Under the pieces are notes generated by a model. That model was not told the DNA's origin and searched no databases. It worked only from the letters and a program-made list of their open reading frames with translations. Of a DNA stretch of 64,000 nt, positions 63,744 through 64,000 are shown in pieces; position 1 is the stretch's first letter; every line of letters starts with the position of its first letter. The stretch covers positions 1 to 64,000 of the IMG/VR virus record IMGVR_UViG_3300025727_000012; one strand, given 5' to 3'. The position numbers were made by a program, and so were the translations under genes. The stretch comes from a virus.

Positions 63744-64000
63744 TCAATCATCAAATGATGCGCCAGAGTTCGTAATCGTAAAGTCGATTGCAATAAACTC
63801 AATGGCTCTTGCTGGCTTCAAGAAAATCTTGGCATACATCACGTTTCTATCAACCAAATCTGGTGTAGTAGTAGACTCGTCGAGAATTACTCTGTAGTCA
63901 GTCAAACCGAGTCTAGCTCTTACACTATCAAGGAATGGTTCTACCTCACCTCGGAACTTGTTCCAAGTCGACTGTACGTTCTGATCGAAAAGTAGTCTTG
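63744..64000 (-). CDS. Tail sheath protein, C-terminal part (partial)
   Basis: The last 84 residues of a contractile tail sheath subunit; the rest lies beyond the right edge. QNVQSTWNKFRGEVEPFLDS, RARLGLTDYRVILDESTTTP, LVDRNVMYAKIFLKPARAIE and FIAIDFTITNSGASFDD match the T4 gp18 C-terminus. The adjacent tube gene confirms the order. Confidence 0.9.
   Translation of the reverse strand, partial: RLLFDQNVQSTWNKFRGEVEPFLDSVRARLGLTDYRVILDESTTTPDLVDRNVMYAKIFLKPARAIEFIAIDFTITNSGASFDD

Overview
This 64 kb window is part of the genome of a large, contractile-tailed (myovirus) double-stranded DNA bacteriophage related to the T4-like supergroup. The identification rests on a run of virion genes at the right end (tail sheath C-terminus, gp19-like tail tube, gp26-like baseplate protein, tape measure, tube-cap/baseplate proteins, a LysM-like baseplate protein). 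It is supported by T4-type replication genes (gp32-like SSB, UvsX, DnaB-type helicase, 5'-3' exonuclease). Every gene I can support lies on the minus strand, so the map is read from right to left. The host cannot be named. Several lipoproteins with lipoboxes point to a Gram-negative cell, and the many Cys-rich lipoproteins, above all a 696-residue one with MopE-type Asp/Cys repeats and a VWA domain, are of a style common in Myxococcota/Deltaproteobacteria-like genomes (inference).

Layout. (1) About 1-12.9 kb: a mosaic of about 38 mostly tiny genes in cassettes. Each cassette has its own copy of a near-identical promoter (TTGAAT, 18 bp, TCTAAC on the coding strand); I count 19 copies. This is probably the early, host-takeover region. 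It includes duplicated gene pairs, small GDLV/KOW-like barrels, one-TM micro-proteins, a MoxR-like AAA+ ATPase with a VWA/HExxH partner, and a T4 Rnl1-type RNA ligase. (2) About 12.9-26.8 kb: a ParB-like protein, a CCHC zinc-knuckle protein, tRNA-Arg(UCU), a SlyD-type FKBP, an Hc1-like histone fragment, an M15 endolysin, a DUF2061 protein, an orphan LeuA/CimA regulatory-type domain, a glutaredoxin and many small hypotheticals. (3) About 26.8-35 kb: GroEL, a ClpP-like protease, an acidic core-like protein, a sigma region-4-like protein, an IMP dehydrogenase-like enzyme, dUTPase, a HAD phosphatase, and a PD-(D/E)XK-like protein beside a DNA methyltransferase. (4) About 35.8-53.3 kb: replication and nucleotide metabolism: DnaE-type polymerase, ThyX, GroES-like co-chaperonin, B12-type ribonucleotide reductase, helicase, exonuclease, UvsX, SSB, a tubulin/FtsZ-like Rossmann protein and a second, family-A polymerase. 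A lytic transglycosylase and the MopE/VWA lipoprotein are embedded here. (5) 53.3-64 kb: tail and baseplate genes.

How it fits together. The phage carries most of a replisome and a dNTP supply (B12-type RNR, ThyX, dUTPase, glutaredoxin, IMPDH-like). It has a folding set (GroEL, GroES-like, FKBP), lysis enzymes (M15 endolysin, transglycosylase, possible holin-like protein) and envelope-directed lipoproteins. Three promoter-like classes can be read: the early array, host-like TTGACA-N17-TATAAT promoters in front of middle genes, and a short CTAYTTA motif before several probable late genes. No stretch longer than about 300 bases lacks a gene; the spaces between genes hold mainly promoters and a few hairpins. 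No CRISPR array, insertion sequence, integrase or rRNA was seen.
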